45,274 nt of DNA from Candidatus Poribacteria bacterium (GTDB taxonomy: Bacteria; Poribacteria; WGA-4E; WGA-3G). This document shows positions 7,273 to 16,546 of this stretch, one piece after another (position 1 is the stretch's first letter; the number at the start of each line of letters is the position of its first letter). The position numbers and the translations under genes are program-made. Under the pieces are notes generated by a model. It saw only the letters and a list, made by a program, of their open reading frames with translations. It made no database searches and was not told the DNA's origin. The stretch lies in NCBI GenBank assembly GCA_003635255.1, contig PYJC01000160.1:1-45274 (forward strand), written 5' to 3'.

Positions 7273-10017
7273 TTAAGGATTTATCTCCCAGATGAGTACG
7301 GAGCCATCATCACTGCCGCTAACAAGGGTCTTCCCATCCGAACTGAACGCGATACTTCTGACCCAAGCCGTATGACCTGTCAGTGTTTTCTTATGCTGAC
7401 CTGTGTGCGGATCCCATAGCCGAATGTCGCTGTCTACGCTGCCGCTTGCGAGCGTTCTGCCATCCGGACTGAACGCCAGACTGAACACCCAATGTGTATG
7501 TCCAACGAGTGTCATCTTCCTTTTACCTGTCCCTATATCCCATAGATGAATAACGTTATCACCACCACCACTTGCGAGGGTTTTCCCATCCGGACTAAAC
7601 GCCACACTCTTGACGCCTTCGATACTGGATGGACCGTTATCGATACCTTCATACTCACCGGCATGTCCGGTAAGTATCCTCTCGGTCTCGCCAGTGTCAA
7701 CACGCCATAAACGGACCGTATTGTCATCACTACCGCTTGCGAGGATTTTCCCATCGGGACTAAAGGCAACGCTATAGACTCTGTGCTGATGTCCGTTGAG
7801 CGTTTTCTTATGTGCACCTGTCCGCATATCCCACAGGCGGATCGTCATGTCCTCACTCCCGCTCGCGAGTGTATCTCCATCCGGACTGAGTGCCATGCTA
7901 TGCATACCCCACGTATGCCCAGTAAGTCGCATTTTTTCTTCGCCAGTCCCTGCATCTTGGAGACGGATGTCTAAACCCTCTGCATAAGCAAGCGTTTTCC
8001 CATCTTCACTAAATACCAAACCTGATGTCTCGTACCCTTTTTTGAATGTTTTCAAGTGTAGTCCGGTTTCCGAATCCCAGAAACGAATACTGCCATCGGC
8101 ATACCCACTTGCAAAAAATTTTCCATCAGGATTGAACGCAACACTATAAACGTAATCTGCATGTCCAGTAACCGCGTGTTTTTGATCGCCCGTGCGGACA
8201 TCCCAGAAACGGATGGTGCCATCACCACTTCCGCTACTTGCGAGCGTTTTTCCATCCGGACTGAAGGCTAAACCCTCAATATCCCCCGTGTGTTCAGTGA
8301 GCGTTCGTCTGTGTTCGCCAGTGTGCACATCCCAGAGACGGACTGTTTCGTCCAGATATGATGAACTTGCAAGGATTTTACCGTCAGGACTGAACGTGAC
8401 ACGCTCAACATCCTCCGAGTGTCCAGTGAGTGTAAACTTGAGTTCGCCTGTGTTTAAATCTGAGAGATAGATATTTCCGTCTCTACTGCCAATAGCCACT
8501 ATTTTACCATCCGGACTGAAGGCTGTACTAAATACATGATCTGTTGTAGGCACAGCGGACGTTTTCTGAGGTTCACCGGTAATCCTATCCAATATATAGA
8601 TTTCGCCATTCCCGGTTACATTCACAATTGTTTTCCCATCAGGACTAAATGATAAATCACCGATATGTGCCGGGAGTCCTGTGAGCGCATCCTTTTCTTC
8701 TCCGGTGATAGTGTCCCAAAATCGGATAGTATCCCCACGTCCACGGGCAAGTATCTTCCCATCGGGACTGAAAGCCAAGTTTGAGGCCCATTTCGGACCC
8801 CTTGTGAGCACTTTTTGCGCGCCTGTGCTTCTATGCCACAATAGAAGGGTACCCGCGTCGTCTGCACTCGCAAGGAGATGCCCATCCGGACTGAACGCAA
8901 GGCACTCGACTGCACTCGTATGTGCCGTAAGAAGTCCGATCTCTTGATATGTTGTTGTGTCGTAGAGCCAAATACCGATACCCGTCGCAACAACGAGAAT
9001 TGCTCCATCGGAAGAATACTGTATTTCGTTTATCTTACCTTTACCAAGGCGTGCTTTAGCGTCTTCCGGTAGATGCCATTGCATGGCTTCTTGTGCTGTA
9101 TTATTTTTCATGGACTTAGTTCCTGTTGGTAGACCTTTATTGCTATTTCTACCGCGGAGAGTATCGCTGCCAACTCGGTTTTGCACATCGGGTTTCGATA
9201 TGATACTACGGATAACCGGTGCGTCAACGATTTCAATAGTGCTTTCTGATTGCGCATCGAAACTATAAGGTGGTTGAGAACGCGCAATGAATTGATTACT
9301 CGCGCCCATCAACAAAATAATCAAAATAGCAGATGAACCTAAGGCCGCTAACGGTAGAAACGGTTTACTGCCTGAAGGGGATGGCTGTTTGATTGTATCA
9401 ACGTTCCGCATAATGTTTTCGATTAGATTTGGACTTAACGGGATGCCGCCTAGGGTCTCTTGAATTATCTGTTCTTCGTTCTTTAACCGTTTTCGCGCAC
9501 GTTGAAGTCGACTTCTCACCGTGTTCGGAGACACCCCTAAAAACTTACTAATTTCTTTACCACTCATTTCTCCGAGGTAGTAAAGTACCATCACCGTCCG
9601 TTCACTTTCCGGCAGTTTTGCCATGAGACTTTGCACGATTTGACGGCGATGCTCAACGGCTGTCCCTTCACGTTGTTCGCGGTCATAGTTCGAGTAAGCG
9701 GTTTCTTCAAGTGTTTCTTTACTAATAGTTTCCAGCGATTGTGTATGCAGTTGTCGCTTTCGGAACCATGATCTGCAAAGCCGATCTGTGATTACGTAAA
9801 GCCACCCCGCAAACTGACTCGGATTTTTTAACGAAGCGAGTTTTTTGTGTGCTTGCAGAAAAGTGTCTTGAGTGATTTCTTCAGCGATATGGAAATCTCC
9901 GATTTTCCGCCATGCTAAAGCGTGAACGCTTTTTTGGTATTTTTTAACTAAAATACTGAAAGCATGCTCGTCGCCCAACAATATACTGTGAATCAGTTCA
10001 ATGTCGTCTTTTTCCAT
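7273..10017 (-). CDS. Membrane-anchored ECF sigma factor with 14-repeat WD40 domain
   Basis: This 914-residue class A fusion is closely similar to the sigma-BNR protein over its first 285 residues: region 2 at 8-88, region 4 at 128-185 (KFLGVSPNTVRSRLQRARKRL), and a single transmembrane helix at about 220-239. The shared juxtamembrane segment is at 250-282 (PYSFDAQSE, EIVDAP, SKPD). Residues 328-914 hold 14 WD40 repeats, each with an AFSPDGKxLASG-like strand and a (R/H)LWD-like end, the number expected for two seven-bladed propellers. With one membrane helix the WD40 part should lie outside the cytoplasm, which is unusual for WD40. The start is set by GGGGAGG 6 bases before the ATG. Unlike class B genes it lacks the AATTATGCAC promoter in its 237-bp upstream gap. 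Sigma-WD40 proteins are known from planctomycetes. Confidence 0.88.
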   Translation of the reverse strand: MEKDDIELIHSILLGDEHAFSILVKKYQKSVHALAWRKIGDFHIAEEITQDTFLQAHKKLASLKNPSQFAGWLYVITDRLCRSWFRKRQLHTQSLETISKETLEETAYSNYDREQREGTAVEHRRQIVQSLMAKLPESERTVMVLYYLGEMSGKEISKFLGVSPNTVRSRLQRARKRLKNEEQIIQETLGGIPLSPNLIENIMRNVDTIKQPSPSGSKPFLPLAALGSSAILIILLMGASNQFIARSQPPYSFDAQSESTIEIVDAPVIRSIISKPDVQNRVGSDTLRGRNSNKGLPTGTKSMKNNTAQEAMQWHLPEDAKARLGKGKINEIQYSSDGAILVVATGIGIWLYDTTTYQEIGLLTAHTSAVECLAFSPDGHLLASADDAGTLLLWHRSTGAQKVLTRGPKWASNLAFSPDGKILARGRGDTIRFWDTITGEEKDALTGLPAHIGDLSFSPDGKTIVNVTGNGEIYILDRITGEPQKTSAVPTTDHVFSTAFSPDGKIVAIGSRDGNIYLSDLNTGELKFTLTGHSEDVERVTFSPDGKILASSSYLDETVRLWDVHTGEHRRTLTEHTGDIEGLAFSPDGKTLASSGSGDGTIRFWDVRTGDQKHAVTGHADYVYSVAFNPDGKFFASGYADGSIRFWDSETGLHLKTFKKGYETSGLVFSEDGKTLAYAEGLDIRLQDAGTGEEKMRLTGHTWGMHSMALSPDGDTLASGSEDMTIRLWDMRTGAHKKTLNGHQHRVYSVAFSPDGKILASGSDDNTVRLWRVDTGETERILTGHAGEYEGIDNGPSSIEGVKSVAFSPDGKTLASGGGDNVIHLWDIGTGKRKMTLVGHTHWVFSLAFSPDGRTLASGSVDSDIRLWDPHTGQHKKTLTGHTAWVRSIAFSSDGKTLVSGSDDGSVLIWEINP

Positions 10018-10092
10018 TAGAAACCTCCCCTAACCAATAGAACCGACGCAACGCGCAATAATGCACGTCGCATCTGGGCGAGTACGCCGCAC

Positions 10093-10111
10093 AATTGCGC
10101 GCCTACGAACC
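10093..10111. repeat. Dispersed repeat, copy 1
   Basis: AATTGCGCGCCTACGAACC is nearly repeated at 11833-11851 (AATTGCGCGACTACGAGCC). The surrounding 10018-10254 gap is rich in GCGC palindromes. It also holds a lone TGCGTAAGT (10212-10220) like one end of the 2698-2811 element, and no gene. Confidence 0.35.
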
Positions 10112-10254
10112 GGGATCCCCATAGCATTTCGCGTATGTAGCACTACTTTTGAAAAACACATACTCTTCTAAGGTCCAGCTGTTTGTAGTCCAAAAACCCT
10201 TATTGCCTGTCTGCGTAAGTTAAAAGTAAACAGAAATTTTTCAAGAGTTTTTCC

Positions 10255-11517
10255 TTAATTCTCAGAGCGGAGTGCGTCAATAGGCGAAAGCCGTGCCGCG
10301 CGCATCGCAGGGTAGACACCGAAACTAACGCCCATGAAAACCGAAAAAAGAACGGAAGCTAGTGTCCATGGAAAGGAAAGCACAACAGGCCACTCTGGTA
10401 CAATCGGTACGATGCGTACGGCGAGGCGTGCCATACCATGTGCTGCGAACCAGCCACCTACAATACCAACCACCCCACCACAGAGGCAGAGACATATAGA
10501 CTCTGTTAAGAATTGCCAGAAGATGTCAATTCGTTTCGCACCGACCGATTTCCGTAAACCTACCTCGCGTGTCTTCTCACCGACAGAAACCAGACATATA
10601 TTCATGATACCGATGCCCCCGACAAAGAGTGAAAACCCAGCGATGCCGACTAAACCTATTTTCATAACTTTTTCAAAGTGTTCCAGCCGCTCGAGCGTCC
10701 ATTTCACTGCCCAATGGTTGACAAATTCATCAGTGTTTCGGTGTCTTTTGCGAATCACTGCAAGCGCGGACTCAATCACCTCATCTACATCTACATCTTG
10801 CTTGAAAAAAATAGCCATCTCTGGAATATGCCTATCACCGAATATCCGCTTTTGAGCAGTAGGCAATGGCACACAAACACTATCATCTAGCGAGCGTCCA
10901 CTCTGAATATTTCTCCCGCGCGGGACCATTACCCCTACAACACGGTGTCGAATGAATGCTGCATCTTCATAGTAGCGGATCTTCACTTCTCGTCCGAGAG
11001 GGGAGGTATCCGAAAATAAACGAGCTGCGATGTTGTTTCCTAAAACGCAGACTTGGGTTGCCTCTGAAATATCAGTTTCGGAGAGGAATCTGCCCTCTTG
11101 TACTTCCCAGTGCATCCAATCGGCATAGATATCCGTTATACCCTTTAAAGTGGATTCGGTAACGTTTCCCTGATAAGTTTTGAAAGTAGCCCGGGCCTCG
11201 CTTTTAGGCAATACACACAGAACGTTTGAACACTCCGCTTCAATTGCGAGCGCATCTTTCATATTGAAACGCTCCCGAGTCCAACGGATGATACGCCCAT
11301 TCTTGGTAATCCAAGCGCGTATGGTAAATTTAAATTGGTTCGCGCCCCCCAGTTTATCAATATCATCCGCTATCAGTTTTTTTGCACCTTCACTCAGCAT
11401 CATCATGCACAATACACTAGCAATCCCGATGCAGATGCCAAGAATGGATAAACTGGCTCGCAGACGATTCCGCAGGAGAGGTTCGGTACCTATTGTGAGA
11501 ATATTACGGAGTCTCAT
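10255..11517 (-). CDS. MacB/FtsX-type ABC transporter permease
   Basis: This 420-residue permease has the usual MacB-type order. An N-terminal helix (about 18-45; RNRLRASLSILGICIGIASV) is followed by a long extracytoplasmic MacB_PCD domain (about 50-285). Then come three helices near 290-315, 335-365 and 385-405 in the FtsX domain, with the hallmark GIMNICLVSVGEKTREVGLRKSVGA and the C-terminal PAMRAARLSPIDALRSE. Such permeases work with a LolD/MacB-type ATPase in lipoprotein, peptide or efflux transport, but no ATPase gene lies beside it. No convincing Shine-Dalgarno sequence precedes the ATG. It is intact, unlike the related fragment at 40464-40679. The substrate cannot be told from the sequence. 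Confidence 0.85.
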   Translation of the reverse strand: MRLRNILTIGTEPLLRNRLRASLSILGICIGIASVLCMMMLSEGAKKLIADDIDKLGGANQFKFTIRAWITKNGRIIRWTRERFNMKDALAIEAECSNVLCVLPKSEARATFKTYQGNVTESTLKGITDIYADWMHWEVQEGRFLSETDISEATQVCVLGNNIAARLFSDTSPLGREVKIRYYEDAAFIRHRVVGVMVPRGRNIQSGRSLDDSVCVPLPTAQKRIFGDRHIPEMAIFFKQDVDVDEVIESALAVIRKRHRNTDEFVNHWAVKWTLERLEHFEKVMKIGLVGIAGFSLFVGGIGIMNICLVSVGEKTREVGLRKSVGAKRIDIFWQFLTESICLCLCGGVVGIVGGWFAAHGMARLAVRIVPIVPEWPVVLSFPWTLASVLFSVFMGVSFGVYPAMRAARLSPIDALRSEN

Positions 11518-11911
11518 CGCTGTGTCCGATTTTTTAGTAGGTCTCCGTTCAACCCGACCTACAGGACGCTTTAATTTTTATTTTTAAACTCACGTTAACC
11601 ATTTAGGCTTACAATTGCTAGTGACGCAATTTTACAGGGGATATGTTGCATAGTTGTCATAATTGAAAAAAAATCTGAATTTTTGATCAGAAATTTCCAA
11701 AATTTGCTTCTGCTATATTGTCAACACTTACAACTCATATTTATGAGCCATCTTATACCAAATGTAAAAAATAAAGTTTCATTATAGAGATTTTGGAACG
11801 CTATGAGTTATCCGTATGTAAGAGGCGCAATGAATTGCGCGACTACGAGCCAGTTTTTTGTTAATGACAGGCACTTATTTAGAAATGGTATTACTATGAA
11901 CTCCGGGAAGT
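11518..11911. other. 394-bp intergenic gap with one hairpin repeat
   Basis: This AT-rich region upstream of the permease holds no gene. The only structure I see is GCGCAAT-GA-ATTGCGC at 11825-11840, running into the dispersed repeat AATTGCGCGACTACGAGCC (11833-11851). Confidence 0.5.
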
Positions 11912-13045
11912 TTAGGATATGCCGAAGAGATCGGATCCGGGCATTAGGTGTTCCCTCGCGACTTCTGCATTAATTTCGACACCCAATCCGGGCTGTTCTG
12001 GCACCACAAATGCGTTATCTTGCATGAGCGGTTCGTTGGAAATCGCGAGATCCCAACGCCATTCTACTTGATCGGCGTGATACGGAAGTTCCATGACAAT
12101 GAAATTTCGCACCGCAGCACAGACGTGCGCCGTTGCGGTCATCCCGATGGGCGATGTGATGTTATGCGCCGCAAACGGCATATAATATAGATCAGCCAAA
12201 TCCGCAATCTTCTTTGCCTCCAGTATTCCACCCGTTCCAGATACGTCAACGTGGAGCATATCGCAGGCTTGCGTCTGTATCAGTTCTCTGAAACCGTCTC
12301 GACGAAACAGGAACTCACCCGTACAGATTGGGATAGATGTAGCAGAACTTACCTTCGCCATCGCTTCGACATTATCGTTCGGCACTGGATCTTCCAAGAA
12401 CATTAGGTCAAACGGCTCTAAACGTTCCGTAAGCTTCATCGCCGAGTGGACACTGAATAGACTATGGCAGTCAATGCTAATATCAATTTCATCACCAGCT
12501 GCTTCCCGAGCAGCAGCAACCAAGGATGTCATTTTCTGCAATTCCGCTGTGCTTAATTCTCGATTGACCGCATCCTGTTTAAGTTCATTTGCGGAGTTAT
12601 CGATGTCGAATTTAATTGCTTGGTAGCCGTCAGCAACGCCTTCTCTCGCCCGCTTTGCCCAACCCTCTGGCGTGTTCCCACGTCCATGTCCAACGTCGGC
12701 ATAAAGGCGAATCCGATCCCGATACTTCCCACCTAACAACTGGTAGACTGGCACCCCAAGGCTTTTGCCAAGCAGATCCCATAGTGCTGTTTCTATCCCA
12801 CCGATCGCCGATAGACCCATGGCGTATCGGTTGCTCGCGGCACCAATCAGTCGGTGGTAGAGCGGTTCTATGTTTCTCGGATCTGCACCGATAAGCCTGT
12901 TCTTGAATTGCAGAATAATTTCGGCGATACCTGCCCCAGGATGTGCCTCACCGATCCCTGTTAACCCCTCATCGGTTTCAATCTGGACATAGTTCCACTG
13001 TTTGTAGCCTTTTAGCGTCATCGCTTTCACATCGGTAATTTTCAT
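11912..13045 (-). CDS. Enolase-superfamily dehydratase, galactonate-dehydratase-like
   Basis: This is a 377-residue mandelate racemase/muconate lactonizing enzyme family protein. The ATG at 13045 is chosen because AAAGGAG lies 7 bases upstream. A longer frame to 13135 would run through a REP-like repeat. The N-terminal capping domain (1-120) precedes the barrel. Metal ligands visible are D192 (SIDCH), E218 (FLEDP) and E244 (CTGEF). H194 in the DxH motif and H294 (FAAHN) match the acid/base histidines of D-galactonate dehydratase-like members. The expected reaction is dehydration of an aldonic acid to a 2-keto-3-deoxy acid in sugar catabolism. The exact sugar is uncertain. A PhyH protein is divergently transcribed from the same 226-bp region. 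Confidence 0.85.
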   Translation of the reverse strand: MKITDVKAMTLKGYKQWNYVQIETDEGLTGIGEAHPGAGIAEIILQFKNRLIGADPRNIEPLYHRLIGAASNRYAMGLSAIGGIETALWDLLGKSLGVPVYQLLGGKYRDRIRLYADVGHGRGNTPEGWAKRAREGVADGYQAIKFDIDNSANELKQDAVNRELSTAELQKMTSLVAAAREAAGDEIDISIDCHSLFSVHSAMKLTERLEPFDLMFLEDPVPNDNVEAMAKVSSATSIPICTGEFLFRRDGFRELIQTQACDMLHVDVSGTGGILEAKKIADLADLYYMPFAAHNITSPIGMTATAHVCAAVRNFIVMELPYHADQVEWRWDLAISNEPLMQDNAFVVPEQPGLGVEINAEVAREHLMPGSDLFGIS

Positions 13046-13080
13046 GTCCGTTCTCCTTTGTCCATTTGATGACTCTTCTG

Positions 13081-13103
13081 TAGGAGCGAGCTGTGCTCGC
13101 GAT
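13081..13103. repeat. REP-like palindromic repeat, copy 1
   Basis: TAGGAGCGAGCTGTGCTCGC followed by GAT contains a GCGAGC-TGT-GCTCGC hairpin. The preceding CTCTTCTG is also shared with copy 2, giving 31 identical bases. Copies 2 and 3 are at 13191-13213 and 43000-43022. Confidence 0.7.
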
Positions 13104-13190
13104 GCCTCTGTGGTAAAATTCAATAGATATTGCATCTGCTAAGCATTCATGATAACATGTCTTTTGAGATTGCGCAATCGCTCTCTTCTG

Positions 13191-13213
13191 TAGGAGCGAG
13201 CTGTGCTCGCGAT
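13191..13213. repeat. REP-like palindromic repeat, copy 2
   Basis: It is identical to copy 1, including the eight bases before it, and lies in the same orientation 110 bp away between the divergent dehydratase and PhyH genes. Confidence 0.7.
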
Positions 13214-13271
13214 CTTCTGAGCAAAACACTCATAAACGCGAAAACTAAATAGCCCTGAAGGAGTTTGGCTG

Positions 13272-14180
13272 ATGACAGACCAAGAAATCAAAACCGCTTA
13301 TGAACGTGACGGGTATGTGGTAGTCAAAGACATTATTAATAACCAAGATTTAGATCCCATCCGCGACTTTATCAAAGCAAAGGTTGATACCTATAGTGAC
13401 GAATTGTATAGTGAAGGCAAGCTATCATCACGCTATGAGGATGAATCTTTTGAGAGACGGTATGCCGCGATCTGCGAAGAGCTGGATATTCTGCCGCGTA
13501 ACTGGGCTTTTGGGATGTTCGGACGTGAGTTTTACGATCTCTACAACCTCCCCGGTGTCCTCGATGTGCTTCGCCTGCTCTTGGGGTCTGAAGTCTCGAA
13601 TATCGGTACGCCCGCGTTACGGACGAAACTCCCCAGAAGCGTGATTACCTCGTTCCCGTGGCACCAAGACAGCCAATATCTCGACCAGTCAACCATCGGC
13701 AAGAAGGAGAAGCACACGGAAAGTCTCCACATGGTTACAGTGTGGGTGCCGCTTGTTGAAGCGACAGTTGAAAATGGGTGTTGCTGGGTGATACCCGGCA
13801 GCCACCGTTGGGGTTTATTAGACGGTGCGCGAGGTGCGGATTCAAACGTCCGAATGGAGGAGGATGTCGAGGCGCGTGGTACACCTGTGCCTATTCCGCT
13901 TAACCCCGGTGGTGCCTTATTCATGTCGAATCTCTGCGTACATACCAGCAAAGTGAACACAACACGGAAATCCCGATGGAGCATCGACTTCCGCTATTTT
14001 CCCACACCCGACCGCGCCGATTTGACTGACGAGCAGCGTGAAGCCGCCGAATTCGTGAAAGACAAAGCACTCGCAGGCGGTAGAGTACCACTCGTCGTAC
14101 TGACTGCAGGTCACAAACCGACTTGGGAGGAGTGGGAGACACAAATTTCAGCACAGCAAGCGCGGCGGAATCAACGCTAA
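13272..14180 (+). CDS. Phytanoyl-CoA dioxygenase (PhyH) family protein 1
   Basis: This 302-residue Fe(II)/2-oxoglutarate-dependent oxygenase has an AAGGAG site 8 bases before its ATG. The iron triad is visible as H131 and D133 (PWHQDSQY) and H224 (NLCVHTS). R235 is the likely 2-oxoglutarate-binding Arg. The middle strand VTVWVPLVEATVENGCCWVIPGSH is typical of the family. Members hydroxylate unactivated carbons of small molecules. The family is expanded in Poribacteria and most substrates are unknown. It is divergent from the galactonate-dehydratase-like gene, with two REP-like repeats between them, so a shared catabolic role is possible but unproven. Confidence 0.88.
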   Translation: MTDQEIKTAYERDGYVVVKDIINNQDLDPIRDFIKAKVDTYSDELYSEGKLSSRYEDESFERRYAAICEELDILPRNWAFGMFGREFYDLYNLPGVLDVLRLLLGSEVSNIGTPALRTKLPRSVITSFPWHQDSQYLDQSTIGKKEKHTESLHMVTVWVPLVEATVENGCCWVIPGSHRWGLLDGARGADSNVRMEEDVEARGTPVPIPLNPGGALFMSNLCVHTSKVNTTRKSRWSIDFRYFPTPDRADLTDEQREAAEFVKDKALAGGRVPLVVLTAGHKPTWEEWETQISAQQARRNQR

Positions 14181-14217
14181 AATGGCTGCCTGCTGCTGAC
14201 AGTCGACTGTTGTTGGT

Positions 14218-14244
14218 GTAGGGGCGAGGTTACCCCGCCCCTAC
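14218..14244. terminator. Hairpin repeat between convergent genes
   Basis: GTAGGGGCG (14218-14226) pairs perfectly with CGCCCCTAC (14236-14244) across a 9-base loop. It lies between convergent genes ending at 14180 and 14271. A related GGGGCAGG/CCTGCCCC hairpin followed by TAC occurs at 32569-32591. It may act as a bidirectional terminator or be a dispersed repeat; there is no U-tract. Confidence 0.45.
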
Positions 14245-14270
14245 GAAAACCGAACATTTCCGAGAGTAAT

Positions 14271-14783
14271 TTAAAAATAGGCATGTATCCCCATTCCGAC
14301 GTAAACGCCAGCGAGACCCTTAGATTGAAAGTCATCTTTTTCCCTACCAAAGCCTTGACCGACTTCCATGTTCAAACCGAGTGGGATCCCGCCAAGTGAA
14401 AATACAATCTCACCACCGAAAGCGAGTCCACCGGCTAACCTCGTGGTGAGGAGATCCTTCTGCTTCGCGTATTGCCAAGCACCTTCTAAGGTGAAATAGA
14501 GCCTGGATATGTTCCATCTGCCTTGATGTTCAAATATGGCATATGAAATACCGCCCCCTAACATATGGTCGCTATTCTCATCACTGAGAATAAAACGTCC
14601 AACGGTTTGAAGATACACGGGTGCCAGTCCGGTATAACGAAAACTGACACCCCCAAACGCGGGTGTCGCGCCCTGAAGTCCAATACCAAAATTTTTGGTG
14701 AGATTCGACCCTTGTGCTTGAGCTGAGAGACTCAAGGTTATTCCTAAAAAGATACAGATCAGACAAAACATTGTGCGTTTCAT
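14271..14783 (-). CDS. Small outer-membrane beta-barrel-like protein
   Basis: This 170-residue protein has a clear signal peptide (MKRTMFCLICIFLGITLSLS, cleavage after AQA near 23). Alternating hydrophobic, Gly-rich strands follow and the protein ends in a C-terminal Phe, the usual signature of an outer-membrane barrel. AAAGGAG precedes the ATG. It begins 18 bases after the stop of the FG-GAP lipoprotein gene (14802-16430), so the two are almost certainly cotranscribed under the TetR-type operator at 16477. I recognise no specific family, and transport or a structural role are both possible. Confidence 0.7.
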   Translation of the reverse strand: MKRTMFCLICIFLGITLSLSAQAQGSNLTKNFGIGLQGATPAFGGVSFRYTGLAPVYLQTVGRFILSDENSDHMLGGGISYAIFEHQGRWNISRLYFTLEGAWQYAKQKDLLTTRLAGGLAFGGEIVFSLGGIPLGLNMEVGQGFGREKDDFQSKGLAGVYVGMGIHAYF

Positions 14784-14801
14784 TGTTTTTCTCCTTTTTG
14801 T

Positions 14802-16430
14802 TTATTGAGCGATTAGCAGTGTCACTTGATGCGGAACCGTAGTGGACGGATGATACATAAGGATATCCTGCTTGTTGTCTTTGTTGAGGTCCACCAGCCA
14901 AGTGTACTCTTCGTTGTTTGGTATAGTTACGGTCACCTTTTGGGGTTTCCGAGTGAACAAGCCTGGTCCCGGCACGCCTGTAAAGACGCGCAGTTCTTTC
15001 CGACCCCACCCCATCAGGAGATCCAAGCGTCTGTCACCGTTCACATCCCCGACCAGCATTGACGGATAGGTCACGGATTTTTCGCCTGACTTGCTGCGCG
15101 TGTTCGTTTTGATTTTGCGGGTGGCGTTGGGTTTGTCTGAATAGATACTGCCCTCCATGGCGTAGAACTCGATATCTCTCAAATCGGATCCAGTCAAAAA
15201 CGAGTGGGCGAGCATGCCGATAAGCTTAACGACGCGGAGCTTGAGAGTTGTGAACATCATGTCGACATGGCCATCGTGGTCGAAGTCGTGCTGCCACATC
15301 CCAAACGGAATGCCGTCCGACTTGATCTCAGTGCCGATATCGGGTGCAAACACGGTGCCGCCATCGGATGTTAGCCTTCCGAAGTGTACTTCGTAGGTAG
15401 AGTGCATGTGCCATAGACTCCCACCTTCCAGCGAGAAAACCCCGAGGTCAGCGATGCTATCGCCGTTTACGTCGATTAGCGAGTGCAGCACCCTCCCCGT
15501 CAAGGCTCCAGTCGGTTGGTGATCTCTAAGCCGCCGCCGAACACCGTACGGCGCGGCAAGCGAAGCGAGATCATCAGAGTCGAACACCACATCGGTAGTG
15601 AAGGTTGTAGCTACCGGCGCAAATAGCCCATATTCGTCTTGAAGATGCACTTTAAAATGGTCTACATTCCAAAACACCAAGTCGTTGCGACTATCCTGAT
15701 TGTAATCTATTTCATGGATTCGACTCTGATGCCACGGTGTGTGTCGATATCCATCGGCTTCGTAAATTCTATCCATCTTGGTGGGGGGACCAAGTTTCAC
15801 TGGATCGGCAAATACACCCTCCGTTGTCTGGATGAACACCCAAAAACCATCGAAGTCCGGCAGTACCAAGTCATCACGGAGGTCGCCGTTCACGTCGTGA
15901 GTGATGTCTACATGAGGGATAGCACCCTTCGGAGGCAGGGTCACGGAAGGAACTGGCACCAGCATCTGTTCTGTTGCCGATTCAGGATCAAACCAATTCA
16001 GGTGACCATGCGCATCGTATGTAATTAACCGATCGCGTCCATCTATATTTGCTATGTCAACGAACAGTGCTTCAGGACGTAGCGTTGTGTCAAATCTCGG
16101 TGCCCACGTTCCGTTGCTGAACGCGTAGATGCGCAAGGACCGATTGTCATTTTCGTCAGTGTTCACCACAGTAAGTTCGGCGAAATCGCCATCCAGCAGG
16201 AATCCCATCAAAACGGTTTGGTGTTTTCCTATGCCAGTGACAACTTCGTGCTGCTCGAGCGTAAATTCTGAAGCAATATGCCGTATTGGAACAATATCTT
16301 TGCCGGACAAGCCCGAGCATCCCAGTAGACATACGCTAAAAATCAGTATAAAGAATAGACTTTGTTGATAACGCCTTGTCTGCTCGGCTACTGAAAGAAA
16401 GCGTTTGTCGGATAGGTTTCGCTTTTCCAT
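14802..16430 (-). CDS. FG-GAP/VCBS-repeat lipoprotein A
   Basis: This is a 542-residue lipoprotein with lipobox LLGC (C38) after a Lys/Arg-rich N-terminus. The body is made of integrin-alpha-like calcium-binding repeats of the form DxNxDxxxDL. Examples are DVNGDLRDDLVLPDFDG, DYNQDSRNDLVFWN, DVNGDSIADL, DFDHDGHVDM, DVNGDRRLDLLMGWG and DLNKDNKQDI. These fit a seven-bladed FG-GAP propeller exposed on the cell envelope, probably for binding. AAAGGAG lies just before the ATG. The gene is paralogous to its upstream neighbour (16547-18199) along its length. It carries the TTAACA-G-TGTTAA site 47 bases upstream of the start. Confidence 0.82.
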   Translation of the reverse strand: MEKRNLSDKRFLSVAEQTRRYQQSLFFILIFSVCLLGCSGLSGKDIVPIRHIASEFTLEQHEVVTGIGKHQTVLMGFLLDGDFAELTVVNTDENDNRSLRIYAFSNGTWAPRFDTTLRPEALFVDIANIDGRDRLITYDAHGHLNWFDPESATEQMLVPVPSVTLPPKGAIPHVDITHDVNGDLRDDLVLPDFDGFWVFIQTTEGVFADPVKLGPPTKMDRIYEADGYRHTPWHQSRIHEIDYNQDSRNDLVFWNVDHFKVHLQDEYGLFAPVATTFTTDVVFDSDDLASLAAPYGVRRRLRDHQPTGALTGRVLHSLIDVNGDSIADLGVFSLEGGSLWHMHSTYEVHFGRLTSDGGTVFAPDIGTEIKSDGIPFGMWQHDFDHDGHVDMMFTTLKLRVVKLIGMLAHSFLTGSDLRDIEFYAMEGSIYSDKPNATRKIKTNTRSKSGEKSVTYPSMLVGDVNGDRRLDLLMGWGRKELRVFTGVPGPGLFTRKPQKVTVTIPNNEEYTWLVDLNKDNKQDILMYHPSTTVPHQVTLLIAQ

Positions 16431-16476
16431 TTTATTCTCCTTTCGGGTTTTCGATATATTAACATAGGTAAATAAA

Positions 16477-16489
16477 TTAACAGTGTTAA
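16477..16489 (-). promoter_or_regulatory. TetR-type operator, copy 1 (lipoprotein A)
   Basis: TTAACAGTGTTAA is a perfect 13-bp odd palindrome. One mismatch outward the symmetry resumes as ATAA/TTAT. The 36-base context starting at TTAACATAG is almost the same as upstream of lipoprotein B, so the two promoters are duplicated. It lies 47 bases before the start codon. Confidence 0.7.
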
Positions 16490-16546
16490 CTTATCGAATT
16501 TTCGGTGTCAAAACCCAATTCTAAAAAGATAAACTACCCACTTTAT

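Noticed and set aside
10060..10080. AATAATGCACGTCG as another ECF-type promoter
   Set aside because: It points away from the adjacent sigma gene and lacks the YGTC block at the proper distance.
10212..10220. TGCGTAAGT as a second copy of the 2698-2811 element
   Set aside because: Only nine bases match and no opposite end is present nearby.
11700..11724. TTGACA on the minus strand (11719-11724) as a promoter for the MacB-like permease
   Set aside because: No -10 element lies at a suitable distance.
13046..13135. A longer N-terminus for the enolase-superfamily protein
   Set aside because: The extension is encoded by a REP-like repeat and lacks family similarity; a strong ribosome site precedes the ATG at 13045.
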